Assembly: GCA_031841125.1 (NCBI GenBank)
Contig: CM063106.1
Coordinates: 12,090,001 to 12,154,000, forward strand
Reading direction: 5' to 3'
Length of the DNA: 64,000 nt
Source of the DNA: Acanthococcus lagerstroemiae
Taxonomy: Eukaryota; Arthropoda; Insecta; Hemiptera; Eriococcidae
Made by a program: the position numbers and the translations under genes. This document shows, piece after piece, positions 45,697 through 55,723 of this stretch. The notes below the pieces were generated by a model that did no database searches, had not been told where the DNA came from, and saw nothing but the letters and a program-made list of their open reading frames with translations. How positions within the stretch are numbered: position 1 is the first letter of the stretch; each line of letters opens with the position of its first letter.

Positions 45697-46055
45697 TCAG
45701 TCCTGGGTATAGGCAGCTACCACCTGTCTCCAAGCCCCTCTGTTCGTAGTAGTTCTCTGCCATAGAATCCCGAGCCCCCGAACGATTTCTTTTCTCCACT
45801 TCTTGGGTGATTTCTCCCTCCTTCTACCATAATCACTAGGACACCAAGACGCCACAATCTTATCCAGTTTATCCCCGTGACTCCTGACCAGGTGCCCCGC
45901 ATATCCAAGTTTGAGTTTCTTCACCGTCCATCTAACATCAGAGATATTAGATTTTTCTCTAATAATCTGAGTATTAACTTATCGATCAATTTTAAATCTA
46001 GAAGCGACCTCACCATCCTATTGTGCGTGGCCCTCAGCAAATCCAGTGTAAGGAA
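45697..46055 (-). pseudogene. RTE-like LINE C-terminal fragment
   Basis: Minus strand: LRATHNRMVRSLLDLKLIDK, LMLDGR, then after a frameshift KKLKLGYAGHLVRSHGDKLD ... GRRREKSPKKWRKEIVRGLG ... NRGAWRQVVAAYTQD. The LKL-x-YAGH, GRR-x-x-x-P-x-x-W and W-x-x-V-x-AY signatures match the copy at 21415. It is a different, more diverged subfamily. One frameshift lies near 45925. Confidence 0.8.
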
Positions 46056-46184
46056 GAAGAAATTCTCATCATGCAATAAAAAGGCACTGAGGTCGTATGT
46101 TGAAGATTTCTTCAGTTTTGGTAATTTTAGGTCAGTTTCTAGTTCAATTTGTCCAGACGTGATTGTGTTTGGCCTTTTTATTGC

Positions 46185-46770
46185 CATTCTCGCTCTTGTT
46201 GGTCACTTTCGGTTCAGGTTGGTCTTATATTCTGGCCAGTTTGGGTTGGATTTGGTCTCCGACGGTTGTTTCGGTCATTTTTGCCCGGATTTGGTAAGTG
46301 GTAGTTCGAATCTTTCGATCATTTTTAGTTATGCGGGGTTGTCTTTCATCATGCTGGGTCTAGTCCTTTTTGATCAGTTTTGGTTAATTTTGGTCGTTCC
46401 TGGTAAGATTTGATGGTTTTCCTATCGGATTCAATCGCTTCAAGTCTTTCTTAGTCGTTTTTGATTTTGTTTGATCTTGGGTTCGACTTAATCTTCTTTT
46501 ACCATATTTGTTCATGGGGTTTTCTATTTTGTCGGATTCGATCGCTTCTAGTCTTTATTAGTCGTTTTTGATTTTGTTTAGTCTTGGGCCAGACTTACTA
46601 TTCCTTTGTCATTTTGGTTCATGGGGTTTTGGTTTTTTCTATTTTAATCAGATTTGGTCGTTGTTGTTCGTTTTAGCGATGTTTGCCAAATTTGGTCGTG
46701 TTTTGTATTGTTTGGTCATGTGTGGCTTCGGAAAAATCTTCGTTAGATTTGGTCATTTTGAAACGGATTT
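46185..46770 (+). repeat. T/G-rich degenerate array (TTTGGTC words)
   Basis: Short GGTCATTTTTGG / TTGGTCGTTTT words fill the stretch. A clearer duplication of about 109 bp is present: GATTCAATCGCTTCAAGTCT at 46428 and GATTCGATCGCTTCTAGTCT at 46537, both continuing TTAGTCGTTTTTGATTTTGT. Similar words continue after the MITE (46930-47070). The 178-codon frame at 45877-46413 is an artefact. Confidence 0.65.
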
Positions 46771-46782
46771 GTTTTTATTTCT

Positions 46783-46913
46783 CAGTGACGAGGCCAAGGA
46801 GAGTCGAGTGAGTCTGGATCTCCCATTGCGACTCCGTTAAATAGTGTGTTTCTACCCCCTCCCCCTTTGGTCAGAACCTTACCCCCTCGAAAACCAGGTT
46901 GGCTACGCCACTG
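46783..46913. mobile_element. Small hAT MITE, CAGTGGCGTAGCC-type ends
   Basis: Left CAGTGACGAGGCCAAGG, right inverted CAGTGGCGTAGCCAACC. Flanks TTATTTCT and TTACTTTT agree at 6 of 8 positions, a decayed 8-bp duplication. 131 bp, C-rich middle. It is related to 55481-55723. Confidence 0.7.
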
Positions 46914-47452
46914 TTACTTTTATAATCAACTGTGATCAGATTCATTCAGATTTAGTATTTTTAAACTTTCTTAATCGGTTTCTGTTATTTAATGGTTCTT
47001 AAAATTAGTTTTATGTGAGTACTTCTTTTGTCCACATTTTCCACATTTGATCGAATTTGGTCGTTTCTGATAATGATTGGGCTAGAATTGTATGGAAATG
47101 TGTAAACTTTTCGGTGTGTTTCTTGATCTAGCTCCTTTTCGAACAATTTACTTCACGTTCCACGGATAACTACGTTCGGTACTGAATTTTTCTTAAAAAT
47201 TTCATCTTACATTCGTGTTCAGAAAATTATACGAAGGAGGCAACAAATTGTACAGTGAAAACGCAAGTGAACTTATTTCTATTCTTACTATTGAGGAGGC
47301 TACTCGAGTTTGAAAATTAGAGTTGTAATATTTAAGTGAAGGTTTTTGTTAGAAAAATTTAGACTTTGATAGCCCCTTTCAAGGCTCATGATAGACAACC
47401 GTGTTAACAGTTGCATCTCATTTTGAAAGCACTGTTCATAGGTATTAATGTT

Positions 47453-47560
47453 TGGTGGAGTGTATGGGGTTGCACGCATGCTAAAGCGGCTCCTTACACA
47501 CCGCACCCCTGGCCCTGGAATCATCTACCCTTTAAGTGTCGCGTCGGTAACCAGAGGGAC
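47453..47560 (+). mobile_element. Short retroposon, copy 3, with 15-bp TSD
   Basis: Body TTGGTGGAGTGTATGGGGTT through CGGTAACCAGAGGGA. Flanks CTGTTCATAGGTATT and CTATTCATAGGAATT are 13/15 identical. It is the most diverged copy, yet keeps ACACCGCACCCC and TGCACGCATGC. Confidence 0.75.
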
Positions 47561-47726
47561 TATTCATAGGAATTGCAGCCAGTCCGGGACGTACCGGTAG
47601 GTGGAAAGGGACTTGCCCCCTCCCCCCACCGTGGGCTGGAAAAATCCGACAAGTCAATCCCCCCCCCCCCACTCCGCCAATATAAAATAATCTCAGAACC
47701 ATTTAGTGGCGTCAAGTCCTGAGAAA

Positions 47727-47809
47727 GAGTACTACGCTCCGCTAGTGCGTCAGGTTGCAGACGCGTCTGCTAACTGAGCTAACTGATGCACTAGTGGAGC
47801 GTAGTACTC
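47727..47809 (-). repeat. tRNA-like hairpin (27-bp stem)
   Basis: GAGTACTACGCTCCGCTAGT against its inverse at 47783-47809 pairs at 25 of 27. On the minus strand the loop reads TTAGCTCAGTTAGCAGACGC, matching a tRNA D-arm/A box (TRGCNNAGY), followed by the palindrome GCAGACGCGTCTGC. No B box or acceptor stem is present, so this is a tRNA-derived relic or SINE head rather than a tRNA gene. Confidence 0.6.
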
Positions 47810-47815
47810 GAAGGC

Positions 47816-47851
47816 TCAGTCACCAGTCAGTCAGTCAGTCAGTCAGTCAGC
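47816..47851. repeat. (CAGT)n microsatellite
   Basis: Seven or so CAGT units following the tRNA-like hairpin. Confidence 0.9.
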
Positions 47852-48020
47852 TTACTCAACATCGTGAAATATGAAGCCAGTAACCGAACTGCGGCTGTAC
47901 ACTCTTCGACACAGAGGAGGAAAACTCTAACGCAACAAAACTGTAGGGAAAGCAACGGCAAACTACCCCGACTAACCTACCCAGGAGAATCGCGCGTCAA
48001 AAACAGCAACCGACAATATC
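47850..48020 (+). repeat. 165-bp dispersed repeat, copy 1
   Basis: Shares CTCAACATCGTGAAA, CTGCGGCTGTACACTCTTCG, ACACAGAGGAGGAAAACTCT, AACGCAACAAA and GAGAATCGCGCGTCA with copies at 49215 (same strand) and 62115 and 63040 (opposite strand). No coding or tail. Confidence 0.75.
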
Positions 48021-48452
48021 CGGTATCGGGTATGGTGCCTGAAGAAAAATCGTTACCGACGTTCGATGGAATATTATGATTCTATCTTCAGCGTCTAACG
48101 TGCAGCCATTTCTCAAATTTATTTCTATTTCCTTTTCCGGAAAACAAAACATCAATGGCTGGCTCAAAATTGGGTTTTTCGCACATTTGTAATATAAACA
48201 AAATCGTGTGTCTCGCGAGCGGAACCCATTTTCCGCATCTGTACCACAATATACTACTTCCGCATTTCAGGGCAAAATATGATGCATTTGTGATACGAAT
48301 GAGCAGCCGAATTAATTATCACTAAAAAGTATTGACTTCAGGGGGTAGTTTTTAATGGGAAATCGAAAAATATGAGAAATTTAGCATATAGTACCTATTC
48401 ACTAGAGTTCAGCAGATTTTCATGATTTGTTTTTTCTCTAGTCGCCAAACCC

Positions 48453-48727
48453 GATGCGCAAAATCCCGCCAGTTACCCTGGTAACGAAAGGGGAACCAAG
48501 GTTAGCTGGCAGGTTTCTGAGTAATCTGAGGGTATCCGAGGGTTACAAATGGGTAACTTTTTCGTGGGTAACTAAAGGGTAACAGATTGCGTATCAGTAT
48601 GCGCAAAATCTCGCCAGTTACCCGGGTAACTAAAGTGGAACCAAAGGTAACTGATAGGTTTCTGGCCGAGGGTTGCAAATGAGTAACTTTTCCGCGGGTA
48701 ACTAGAGGGTAACTGATTGCACACCGG
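48453..48727 (-). repeat. Dimeric TTACCC-rich element, copy D (inverted)
   Basis: CCCGATGCGCAAAATCCCGC at the left, internal join GCGTATCAGTATGCGC, right end ATTGCACACCGGG. The second unit lacks about 18 bp between GGTTTCTGG and CCGAGGGT, but the dimer arrangement is kept. Confidence 0.83.
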
Positions 48728-48854
48728 GAGACTGTCTTTGATTGTTGCACTTTTCTATCTATTTGAAAACGTTAGGGAAAAAAAGTTTTATTGGAACATA
48801 TAAAGACTGTATACGTTTGACAACATCGCAGCACCTTCAAGAGTGAGCATAGGG

Positions 48855-49774
48855 AAATATATCTACATCTTTGTGGGATGAACTGCCTACTAACCAAGTT
48901 GAAGGGTCATCATTGTGCTGAAACACCCTCAATTATGTCAGTTAGTTGATTCAGGATTTGTAAAAGTACTAGAGGACAAACGGATAAACGATCAAGTCTT
49001 TCCATCTCGAATTTGAGTCCCATCAGTGCCGGAAAGCTAGTCATATTCGACTACCCCCACTAACATCCTAGTGAACAGAGCGATTACCAGATCAATCGAA
49101 GTGGAAAGAAAACGCGCGCTGTAATCCCGCCAGTTCGACTGAGCACGACATCACACTCGCAGGACCTGTTACCTGCAGATTACAAAGATTCGGTACAATG
49201 CGTGTGCAGGTTGTAGACAGTTTACTCAGCGTTGTGAAAACATATGGCTAGTGTGCGGACTGTGGCTACCCTTCGGCACAGAGAATGAAAACTCTAACGC
49301 AACAAACAGTGGGGAAAGCAAAGACAAACTACCCCCTTGCCAGGAGGGTTGCGCATCAGAAACCGCGATTCGCCGTGTTGGTGCTTAGATAAGAAGAAGT
49401 GTGACTAATGCATCTTTATGGGGTGAACTACCCACTTACCGAGTTGAAGTGTGATCATTTCGCTGAAACACCCTCCACTATAAAAATACTTAACGACAAA
49501 AGATTGAGCAACTGTGTGACTAACATATCTACATTTTTATGTGGTGAACTGCCTACTTTCCAAGTCGATGTGTGATCATCACGCCTGAGACGCTCTTTCC
49601 TACGTCAGTCAACTGTTGAGGATTTGTAAAAATATTTGACGACAAACGATTAAGTGTTGACTGTGTGACAAACGTATCTACATCTCTGTGGAGTAAACTG
49701 CCTACTTACCAAGTGTAACGGAGATCACCGCGCTGCAACACACACCACTATGTCAGTTAACTGATTAAGGATTG
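48855..49774 (+). repeat. 150-bp tandem array
   Basis: The unit has CTGTGTGACTAACATATCTA, CATCTTTGTGGGATGAACTG, CCTACTTACCAAGTTGAAG, GTGATCATTTCGCTGAAACA, CCCTCCACTATGTCAGTTAA and CTGATTGAGGATTTGTAAAA. Units begin near 48861, 49409 (short), 49527 and 49676. The array carries dispersed-repeat copy 2 (49215) and continues at 53127-53185 after the inserted elements. Confidence 0.78.
49215..49380 (+). repeat. 165-bp dispersed repeat, copy 2
   Basis: TTTACTCAGCGTTGTGAAAA through GGAGGGTTGCGCATCAGAAA. Aligns with 47850 and, inverted, with 63040. Embedded in the 150-bp array. Confidence 0.75.
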
Positions 49775-49830
49775 GTGTTGTGGGACGTATGGCGATGCAC
49801 GCATGCCAAAGTGACCCCTGAGACACCGTA
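49775..49830 (+). mobile_element. Short retroposon, copy 4, left half (split by pogo-like element)
   Basis: GTGTTGTGGGACGTATGGCG through CCCCTGAGACACCGTA. The right half resumes at 53073. The upstream flank AACTGATTAAGGATT matches AACTGATTGAGGATT after the right half, a 15-bp duplication with one difference; however this string is also an array word. Confidence 0.8.
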
Positions 49831-52800
49831 GGGGAGACGGACGTACCTTGGAACAACCATAATATAAGTGGTATTTAGCACATCCTTGCAGTTGGGTTTT
49901 TTACTACCATGTAGAGTATCCAAAAAGACCAGGTTATGTGAATGTTGGAAGCCGTGTGCAGTTTAGTGATAAAGTTATTGCTGCTTTTGTGAAAACGAGG
50001 TGAAAAATAGTTAATTTAAGGTTCTGAATTTTCCAAGATTAAGATGCATAATTGAATATTTTTATAAATCATTGTACATCAATCGAAAGAGTAAGTATTC
50101 GGCTAATTGCTTATGCTTTGAATCAGACCATTGACATTATTGTTTTTCATGAATCTGACGAAATGTGTGTTATTAGTGATGGACATACCTTGAAACAAGT
50201 GTATGAGACATACCTTGGAACACACATTTCATTACTTTTCCCACTATTTCATGATTATTTACGTATTTTATAGATGCCGAGGAGTAAAACCGGTGTGAAA
50301 CGTCCTCCTGTAAATGTAAAAAATTTAGAACAAGCTGTACATGATGTGTTTTTAAAAAAATTGAATTTTCGGCAAGCGGCATATGAGTATGGCGTTAAAC
50401 TTGGGACTCTACATCGTCATTTTATGAAATTCAAAAACGGAAGTGAGTTAAATCCAATGTTAATAGTACCTACAACTCATACCTACCTACGTGTTTTCAT
50501 AAATTTCTCCTATTATAAATTACCCAGGTGAAAATGTAGAAAATATCGATTCTACGAATGAGCAGAGTACTTCCTACCAGTACACTGCAACCAATGCAAC
50601 TCGAGCTGTATTCACAAAAGAACAAGAAGACGCCCTTGTCATTTACTTTGAAAAAATTGCGAATATGAACTATGGTCTTACCACTCAAATTGCCAGGAAA
50701 TTTGTCTTCAAGTATGCTCGGGCAAATCAGTGCAAATTCCACTCAAGCTGGTTAAAGAATGAGCAGACAGGGCGTAAGTGGCTTCAACGTTTCTTAAAAC
50801 GACATTCAGGTAAAAATGGCATATCAATGAGAAAACCGGAATCAACTTCTCTGGGTCGCTGTACGACGAGTTTCAACAAAGAAAACGTCAATGTATACTT
50901 CGAGCATCTGAAGAAAGTTTGGAGTCAGTTTGGTCCGTTTCCTGCTCACAGGGTGTTCAACCTGGACGAAACTGGAGTGACCACTGTGCAAAATCCGGGA
51001 AAAATAATCGCTCCAAAAGGAGCAAAACAAGTTGGTAGGTATACTTAAGTTTTAATCGTGATTCACCTACATCAAGTATGCCTATTTAACTCAAAATATT
51101 CCCCAACAGGTAAAGCTACCTCAGCAGAAAGAGGAGAATTGTGCACAATCATCTCTGCGATAAATGCGGCTGGAGGCATTGTACCACCACTTATTATTTT
51201 TCCTCGTTTGCGGAACCGACATCACTGCCTAAATGAAACCACATGTTTTCCGGGTACAAAGGCCAGCTTTACAAGAACGGGTTGGTCAAATGACGCGATT
51301 TTCCACGATTATTTATTCAATCATTTTGTTCCTTTCGTTATGCCGTCGAAAAGTAATCCGATTTTGCTAGTTTTTGACAATCACGACAGTCATATTAATC
51401 CAGATGATGCTCTGTTAGCCAAAGAGCTAGGTAATTATACACAACCATATCATATAGGTACCTACCATTCAAATAACTTTGTGTAGGTTAATTACAACTA
51501 TGTTCAAATTTTTAATAGGTATCAATATTGTAACTTTGCCACCTCATACCTTACATGTCCTTCAACCGTTGGATAAGACTGTATTTTTCCCATTCAAGAA
51601 TGCATACAATTCGCAAGTGGACAATTATCTTTTTACACATCCTGGAAAAACTTTTACTGTGTATAATGTGGCTGATGCGGTTTCTGCAGCATATCCGCAT
51701 GCTTTTTCGGCAAATAACATAATCAATGGCTTCAAAAGTACTGGTAGGTATACATAAACTGATCATTTTTTCCCACTCATAAATATTGCCATCAAATAGG
51801 TATGTTAACATTGATTTTATTACATGATTATATCCACTTGACCCCAATAAATTCACCGATGACGATTTCATGAGCGCGTTCGTAACCGATAGATCACTAC
51901 CATGTGACAATACCTTGCAAGATTCTAGTTCACCGCCTCTGGATTCCTCTCCTACTACATCTCTTCCCAAAATTATAACTCCTGCTCAGAATTCGCTGCC
52001 TAGTTGTTCTCATGCTACTGAAAATGAGCCTCATCAATCTGATCAATCCGTAATATCGCTGGAAGTAGACCTACTACCAAACGAGTGCCGTAAATCATCA
52101 CTTATAAGTCCGGAAGACGTAATGCCATTTCCGAAGGCATCACCGCGGAAACAAAAGAAAACCAACAGACGTAAGATGAAGTCGACTTTACTTACCAGTT
52201 CACCAGTTATTAAAGAACTTAAAGAAAAGAAAACAACAAAACAGAAGGTTATATGTGAAAAAGAAGCAAGGAAGAAAGCAAAAAAGGATAGAGTGATTAA
52301 AAAAATTATTTAAAAAAATGAATCCCAGCCCAGAACCAAGAAACCTCGAAAGAAAATGCTGGAAAAGCCCAAGAAGGAGACGTGCCGAAAACTGTTTGAA
52401 GAAAATCCATCAGACTCCGCCTCGTGTTTAATCTGTGGCGGCGATTTTGAGCTTCAATCTAAATCCAACGAAGAGTGGATTCAGTGCAACCCGTGTCAAC
52501 TGTGGGCTCATACGTCATGCACGGATTATGAGGGGGTGGGTTTCTATGTGTGCGATACGTGCAGAATTGTGTAAGTCTAGGTATAGGTACCAAATATCGT
52601 ATTTTTTCCAAAGATTATGTGCCTGTTACTTTCGTTTTTTCCTAAAATAATGTTACGTAAGTCTAGGTGTACCTACTATTGTGTTTTTTCAAAGATTATG
52701 TGCCATTTATTTTCTCTGTTTTGTTCTAGTATTACGTTTCTATTATATGTAATATATATCAATGAGTTACGTTATTAATAATGTATTTTTTTGCATTTTC

Positions 52801-53072
52801 TGCATTTTTTTAAAATTTTCAAACAGGTGTTCCAAGGTACGTCCAGCGATGTTCCAAGGTATGATCCATGGACGTACCCTGGAACAACATTTTCACATTT
52901 AAAAAAAAATTTATTTTGAGGATTGTGGTGGGGCATTTTCAAAACTTTTTATGTAGAAATGTGCGGAAATGCTAGTACTATTCAAAAATGTAAAAACTTG
53001 TAAAATTTGATGAAACTGAAATTCACAAAAAAATTAAAACTGATAACGGTTCCAAGATACGTCCGTCTCCCC
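49831..53072 (+). mobile_element. pogo/Tigger-like DNA transposon, nearly full length
   Basis: 3242 bp. Terminal inverted repeats of 24 bp (GGGGAGACGGACGTA ... TTGGAAC, one mismatch), TA outside both ends (49829-49830 and 53073-53074). Subterminal copies of RGACRTACCTTGGAAC occur at 50181 and 50206 on the left and, in either orientation, at 52827-52890 on the right. It encodes a five-exon DDE transposase with a C-terminal PHD finger. It is inserted in short retroposon copy 4 at a TA whose empty equivalent is visible in the other copies (ACACCGCACCCC or close). Confidence 0.93.
50274..52574 (+). pseudogene. pogo-like transposase with PHD finger, five exons, two lesions
   Basis: Exons: 50274-50442, 50528-51034, 51110-51430, 51519-51743 and about 51826-52574. 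Exon 1 has a psq-type helix-turn-helix (NFRQAAYEYGVKLGTLHRHF). Exon 2 has a CENPB-like DNA-binding part (GRKWLQRFLKRHSG) and catalytic FNLDETGVT. Exon 3 has VFDNHDSHI, exon 4 has LPPHTLHVLQPLDKTVF, so the three acidic catalytic positions are intact. Exon 5 has a Lys-rich linker and a C4HC3 PHD finger (CLICGG ... WIQCNPCQLWAHTSC ... CDTC). Lesions: the last intron ends AT rather than AG at 51824-51825, and an in-frame TAA at 52311-52313 cuts off the PHD finger. About 650 codons in total. Confidence 0.85.
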
Positions 53073-53129
53073 TACCCCCGGCACCGGAAACTATCCTTTC
53101 GGGCATCGCATCAGTACCGAGGGGAACTG
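53073..53129 (+). mobile_element. Short retroposon, copy 4, right half
   Basis: TACCCCCGGCACCGGAAACT through GCATCAGTACCGAGGGGAAC completes the copy interrupted at 49830. Removing 49831-53074 restores a continuous match to copies 1 and 2. Confidence 0.85.
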
Positions 53130-53185
53130 ATTGAGGATTAGCAAAAATACTAAACGACAAACAATTAAGCATAGACTGTGTGACT

Positions 53186-55472
53186 ACAAATAATTCTCTA
53201 CCACCCATCAATATTGTAGGCGCGGAGTATGTCTGCAGATCTGAAACAACGGTACCGTGCGCGCATACATAGGCACGTGTAGGAATCATTTGAATAAAGG
53301 GGCAATATCCCGTGGTCACTTTGTAGACGGCAAAATTGTAGCGAATAAATCCAGCTTCCAGTTATCAGATGTAAACTAGTCAGTCAAGAGGAACAACAGA
53401 CTAATAATCAAGAAATAATGGCATGTTCTCGAGTTTGTTATTGGTACCTATGGTACGGACAATGCCGGTGGCCAGTTACGAGCGTGTTGATGTAATGCAT
53501 TACTAAGAAGATATGACATAAGCCGTTCTCGGTTGACAGCGGAGAACACCCACTGGTTTACAATGTTGTATTTTCTATCTGGCGTGTACTAGTTTGTATT
53601 TTCATCTTTTTCAAAACACGACACATACGGCAAGAAGACGACCAATAACTGGAGATGGCTACATTTTTCATATCTGTTCTGTCCACCACAATCAACGTTC
53701 TGTGTCCGAAGAACTGTTTACACAGAAACACCGGTAGCTGATCATTATACGAAAATTGTTTCACCGCGACGTCGAATCAATCCGAACCAAATGATCAGTG
53801 GCACTCTGCGACTTGTACGTGGAAAAACGCCTACCGATGTTGGAAAAAATACTAAAAAAGGGAGAGAAAGGAGACACAGAGAATGAAAGCCGGAAATGAT
53901 GGACCAGGAGAACAAGAAAGACAAACTGTCGCCTAAGGACGATCAGAGCATTTAATATTTAAAAATGCAAATTCTTCGACTTGTCGGAGGTACATTAGTC
54001 GTATCCAAATACAACGCGTAAGGACAAATATCGTTGTGTAAACAGTTCTTGCTCTTTACCAAATACCGGCATTTCAACACCCACGTTTCTTTACCTCTTC
54101 GGTCGCTTCATTGTCTTCTGCGGTTACTTGTTAGGCGATAAATCCGTTAATGTGTTACACCATTGTATATTGCTGTAATATACCCTTAAGTTTATGCTGT
54201 GTGTGTGGTCGTGTCTTCTCCTGCTGTGAGTCTCAGGATAGTATACGACGCGAAATTCTAACAAACATTTTCTTGTAACGAGTATCGAAGATTGCTATTA
54301 TCAGTTTAGACGTAGCACTCTCTAAAAGCTAACGAAGCGTTAAATTAGATGAGAAGATTCTGTTTCATGAACAGCTGCGACATTATATCCACCGCCTTCA
54401 TAAATTCATAACTATACATATATACGCCAGCGAGTAAAGGCACCAAAACCATTTACCGTTTGTCCGGCCCGCCGAATGCTGGAACTATTCCGGTGTCATA
54501 TCCGATTTCCAGAGATCGGCTCGAATATTCCATTTCGTCTGGAAGTCGAGAGCCGTCCGGTAACGTGTGAAACGCACGTTACAGGTTTATTAATTCGTTA
54601 AATCGAGCCATCGTTTTTGTTTTCATTTCTCTCAATCGTCTCGGACGATGAGGCGATATCTCGATATCGATGGTACTTCAGGACTACGGACAGATTTTTA
54701 AAGAGATGCAGTCGGCAGCATACGTGAGATTCATCGGACCCCCGCTAATTTTACGGCAATGTTTTACTAAAATTTTCTGTGTAACCGGTTCGCCCGGAGA
54801 AGAACTACACGGTAAAAACAATAAGTTTTGAAGATAGCAATTGCATAGTTGAAATTATCGACGTTCAGGTGCTCCGAAATAACCGTTATTTCTTGTCATC
54901 GGTTCTCACATCAGCCCGTAAAATCTAAACGATCGTTCGTGAAATTATTGGTCATCGATTGCACACCCGGGAGTAAACGTATTTTATTATTTAAATACCC
55001 GGCCGGACAGGAAAGGCAAGAAGGGATGAAAATTTAAGTTGGTGTCCAGCTGTCCACACGATTACAGGCCAACGAATTAATAATTAGTAATGAAATTGAT
55101 ACGGATGACGGAAATCTACAAGGAGTGGAACACTATTATTTCAGAAGTAAACAGCAGATGGAAGAGATAGCGAAGAGGGACAAACTTTTAAACGGGTCAT
55201 ATTTCGATGGTCTCATGCACAATTGGGCTAACTACCAAAAACTATTTTTTTCTAGAAGGCGTTTTGAAAAATTTTCAAACGTTAGGCCCTTCTGGAACTC
55301 TAATAAGTAATTATTTCTGAGGCTTAATTAAGCTGGTGGATGAAGTCTAACATTTCTCAGGAGTACGTCCCTGCTGAGGAAAAATCACAATTTCTGTCAA
55401 TCTGTCACTGACATAAATCGAGTCAGACCCTGTGTCACAGCTGAAACTCCGCCCATTGGAGTAATCGTTGAC
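53186..55472. other. Intergenic, no gene recognised
   Basis: The longest stretch without detectable repeats in the window, with more balanced base composition. Short frames only, no domain. This may be unique host DNA, such as intron or distal flank; I cannot tell which. Confidence 0.5.
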
Positions 55473-55480
55473 ATAAGGTG

Positions 55481-55723
55481 CAGTGGCGTAGTCAGGAGGG
55501 GGGATTAGGGGGATGACCCCCCCCCCCCCTTGAGAGGAGAATTTTTTACATGTTGGCAGTATCACAGTAAATGCGCGAAATGAAATTCATAATTGAAGTT
55601 GAAAAGCATAACATACTGATACGTCAACGTAAAAATATACAGTTCATATTAGGTGTACCCCCCCCCCCCCCGCCCAAAATTTTGCTGATCCCCTCCCTTG
55701 GAGAAATCCTGGCTACGCCACTG
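55481..55723. mobile_element. hAT MITE with exact 8-bp TSD
   Basis: ATAAGGTG at 55473-55480 and 55724-55731. Left CAGTGGCGTAGTCAGGAG; right inverted CAGTGGCGTAGCCAGGAT. C13-type tracts near both ends. 243 bp, no transposase. Shares ends with 46783-46913 and, loosely, 56771-57048. Confidence 0.93.

Noticed and set aside
45877..46413. 178-codon open frame
   Set aside because: It is antisense to the LINE tail and then reads the T-rich TTTGGTC array; Phe/Leu/Val-rich composition follows from the bases.
47727..47809. Functional tRNA gene
   Set aside because: Only the D-arm/A-box part is present; no acceptor stem, T-arm or B box can be formed.
53186..55472. Possible host gene
   Set aside because: No frame longer than about 70 codons shows a domain, and I see no convincing exon series.
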